From assembly GCA_022695795.1 (NCBI GenBank), contig MU404182.1:35855-99854 (forward strand): a stretch of 64,000 nucleotides of DNA, read 5' to 3'. The notes below the pieces were generated by a model. It was not told the DNA's origin and made no database searches. It worked only from the letters and a program-made list of their open reading frames with translations. Both the position numbers and the translations under genes were made by a program. Each line of letters opens with the position of its first letter. Positions within the stretch are counted from its first letter, which is position 1. Shown here in pieces: positions 61,924 through 64,000 of this stretch. The stretch comes from Biscogniauxia marginata. Taxonomy: Eukaryota; Ascomycota; Sordariomycetes; Xylariales; Xylariaceae.

Positions 61924-63299
61924 ATTTTAACTAAAAAAACACTTTATTTCGTAATATCGCGATAATTTATTATTATTAAAAAGTAAAATTATAATATTAA
62001 ATAATAATTAAATTATAAATAAATTTAATATAAACTTTATAAAACACTTTTATAAATATATAAAAAAAATAAAAAAAATTACGCGTTTTTTAATTTTAAA
62101 TAATTACGAAAAATATTATTTTATTAACTTCGAAGATTATTATTATAAAAAAATATTATTACATTTTATATATTTAGTTATTCGTTATATAAATTTTAAT
62201 ATTATAAAATAAATATATAATAATTATTTATAAAGTTTAATAAATCGTTATTATATTTATATTATAAAAAAAGACTTTTTAATTAACTTTATAAAAACTT
62301 TTATTATTATAATAACTATTTTAAATATATAAATTAAATTTCGCGTAATTAAATTAATTCATTTTAATTTTAAAAAGGTTATTATAATATTACTTTTTAT
62401 ATAAAAAACGCGTATATGCTTTTTTAATTTTAATATAAATTAAGTATTTTAAAAAGTTAAAATACTTATAATAACTCGCGAAATGTTTTTATAATTTAAT
62501 TATATTATAAATAAAATTAAAAAGTATTAAAAAAGTTTTTTTATAAGTATTATAAATATTTATAATTAACTTATAAAGATTATTTTAATATTAATATATA
62601 AAGTATATTACAAAATAAAACTATTTATTTTCAAGAAATAAACTACATTTTTAATAAACGACGTAAAATTAAAAATAAATAATTAAAAATAAAATGATTA
62701 TTTAATATAAAAAAAGGAATAACTTTATAAGTTAAAAAATAATATTATAATTAATAATAAAAAGGGAGGCCTTAAAAGTAATAATTAAGTAAAAATAATA
62801 TAATATATATAATTAATTTAATTATAATACGCGTATTTATATAACGAATAAAAATATAATTAATAATATTTATATAATAAATAAAGAAGTATTTAATAAT
62901 TTAAATTTCGAGGAGTTATAATTAATTTTAAAAGGCTTTAATTTAAAAAATATAATAAATTAAATAATATAAATCACGTTTTAAAAACTAAATATTTAAT
63001 ATAAAAAAGGTATTTAATTTTTAAAATATAAAACTAAATAAAACGGTTTAAATAATAGTAATTATTAATTAATTTCGATGCGGCGTAAATGATTTTTAAT
63101 AATTAAAAGTGTAATAATTATAAAATTTCGTTTATAAGCTTATTTTATTTACTTATTTATATAATATATTATCTTTTTTATTATTAATATATTTTTTATA
63201 TTTATATTAAATAATAATGTTTTTTATATTAATTAAAAGTTAAATTTTAATTATTATTTTAATTATATAATATTAAATTATTTATTGTTATTATTAAAC

Positions 63300-63740
63300 T
63301 TAAATAAGTTTTAACGGTACTTAGTATGTCGTCGTTACCGAACTTAGGTAAGCTTTGATAATATCCCGTCGCCGACACGATTTTAATATCGCCGACATGT
63401 ATTTGGAACCAGCTTGGCCTGACAAGGTCTCGCAAGGGGGCACTTACCGTCCCCGACACGATCTTAGTGTCGCTGACACGATTTTAACGGCATTATTCTC
63501 ATTGTCGCCGCCAAACTTGGGTAGGTTTTAATAACACCCTGTCGCCGACATCACACTAGACGAAAGTTTGATTGCAAGTAATCACCACGAATTCATTTCG
63601 GCATTGCCGACACCCTCTTGAGCCAAGCCTCTCGCCGACGTCAAACTTCTTAATTACACCCTTTGCCGACAACCCTTATAATCCACTACGCTAGCAATTT
63701 GTCGAGTTAAGCCACTCGCTAACAAGCCGCACAAACATCA
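63300..63740. repeat. Segment with about ten degenerate GCCGACA motifs
   Basis: Less AT-rich than its surroundings. Variants such as GTCGCCGACAC, TCGCCGACAT, GTCCCCGACAC, GTCGCTGACAC, TTGCCGACA and CTCGCCGACGT occur at irregular spacing. A related longer phrase (ACTTAGGTAAGCTTTGATAA and ACTTGGGTAGGTTTTAATAA) appears twice, about 175 bp apart. Probably a degenerate minisatellite or the end of another mobile element. A 66-codon frame at 63259-63459 is not credible. Confidence 0.6.
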
Positions 63741-63906
63741 AAATATAAATGTATATAAGATTTATTATAAATAATAACGTTTTATTTAATTAATAACATT
63801 TAATATAAAATAATTAAGGTATAATATTATATAATATTAAAAACTAAGTTTTTTATATTTTTATATATTAATAATTATTTTTAAATAAAAGTTTAATATA
63901 TTTTAT

Positions 63907-64000
63907 AAATAAATTAAATAAATTAAATAAATTAAATAAATTAAATAAATTAAATAAATTAAATAAATTAAATAAATTAAATAAATTAAATAAATTAAAT
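63907..64000. repeat. 9-bp AT-only tandem array running off the window end
   Basis: Unit AAATTAAAT repeated ten times without error from 63911 to the last base, so the array continues beyond the window. Confidence 0.95.

Larger units (their letters stand above)
60816..63172. mobile_element. RIP-mutated DNA transposon with ~200-bp terminal inverted repeats
   Basis: Left repeat about 60816-61011 (continuing at 61210-61226 after an insertion) and right repeat about 62955-63172 align in inverted orientation over about 200 bp. Shared blocks include ATATAAGTAAGTAGACGAAA (left) against ATATAAATAAGTAAATAAAA (right, reverse strand), ATTAAAAATCATTTA, ATACCTTTTTTATATTAA and AAAACGTGATTTA. Most differences are C/T or G/A, as RIP would give. 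The interior (61.2-62.95 kb) is fully AT-degraded and no transposase is readable, so the superfamily is unknown. Confidence 0.78.
59975..64000. other. Extremely AT-rich, RIP-like block of mutated transposons
   Basis: Base composition drops abruptly to mostly A and T and stays so to the window end, except for 61012-61209 and about 63300-63740. No frame of note survives. Remaining cytosines are largely in CpG, while CpA (and TpG) is rare, as expected if C-to-T change struck non-CpG cytosines on both strands. Transposon-like inverted repeats inside the block confirm its repeat origin. It may mark heterochromatin or a chromosome-arm boundary; that is inference. Confidence 0.85.

Noticed and set aside
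59975..64000. AT-rich block as inserted mitochondrial DNA
   Set aside because: Transposon-type inverted repeats and the CpG-biased cytosine pattern point to RIP-mutated nuclear repeats; no mitochondrial gene was seen.
61851..64000. AT tandem repeats as a possible CRISPR-like array
   Set aside because: Units are directly adjacent with no spacers, and the DNA is fungal.

Overview
The window looks like nuclear DNA of a filamentous ascomycete (Pezizomycotina, probably Sordariomycetes). Most genes are cut by short introns (about 48-140 nt, one possible 180 nt) with CTAAC or CTGAC branch points. The gene set is typically fungal: a GH7 cellulase, a Pfa3-type DHHC palmitoyltransferase, a fungal PH/EF/XY/C2 phospholipase C, a SAT4/rhodopsin-like membrane protein, a BBE-type FAD oxidase and CVNH lectins. 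The last 4 kb is an extremely AT-rich block that looks mutated by RIP (repeat-induced point mutation). No rRNA, tRNA, CRISPR array or bacterial-type operon was seen.

Layout. 1-960 (-): UBE2J-type ubiquitin-conjugating enzyme, cut by the window start. 2970-4343 (+): C2H2 zinc-finger protein. 5505-7006 (+): secreted GH7 cellulase. 8140-9831 (+): palmitoyltransferase. About 10.5-14.7 kb is an accessory stretch: doubtful ORFs and gene relics, then two CVNH lectin reading frames (13211-13567 and 13571-14696) in the same frame, separated only by a stop codon and one triplet. The second one carries a glycine-rich hydrophobic C-terminal half. 14.7-37.87 kb is a 23-kb stretch in which no protein gene could be supported. 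37868-41284 (+): intronless phospholipase C. 41.3-47.6 kb is again without a recognisable gene. 47615-49179 (-): SAT4-type integral membrane protein, divergent from a FAD-linked oxidase (51023-53267, +). A 16-bp tandem array runs into a 98-base assembly gap (53645-53742). 54100-56477 (+): amidoligase-like protein. 57445-59331 (-): PAF-acetylhydrolase-like lipase/esterase.

60-64 kb: RIP-like AT block containing a 430-bp palindromic element, a 2.36-kb element with about 200-bp terminal inverted repeats that shares its end sequence, a younger 198-bp insertion inside one of those repeats, several tandem repeats, and a less mutated segment rich in a GCCGACA motif.

The genes do not form one pathway. 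The left part (E2 enzyme, zinc finger, DHHC enzyme) and the phospholipase are housekeeping or signalling genes. The CVNH locus, the receptor-oxidase pair, the amidoligase and the RIP block look accessory. The most unusual items are the split CVNH/glycine-rich locus, the dated insertion inside a RIP-mutated transposon, two GC-AG introns, and two consecutive micro-exons of 26 and 25 nt. All exon boundaries were assigned by eye from splice consensus, reading phase and family alignment from memory; no search was run.
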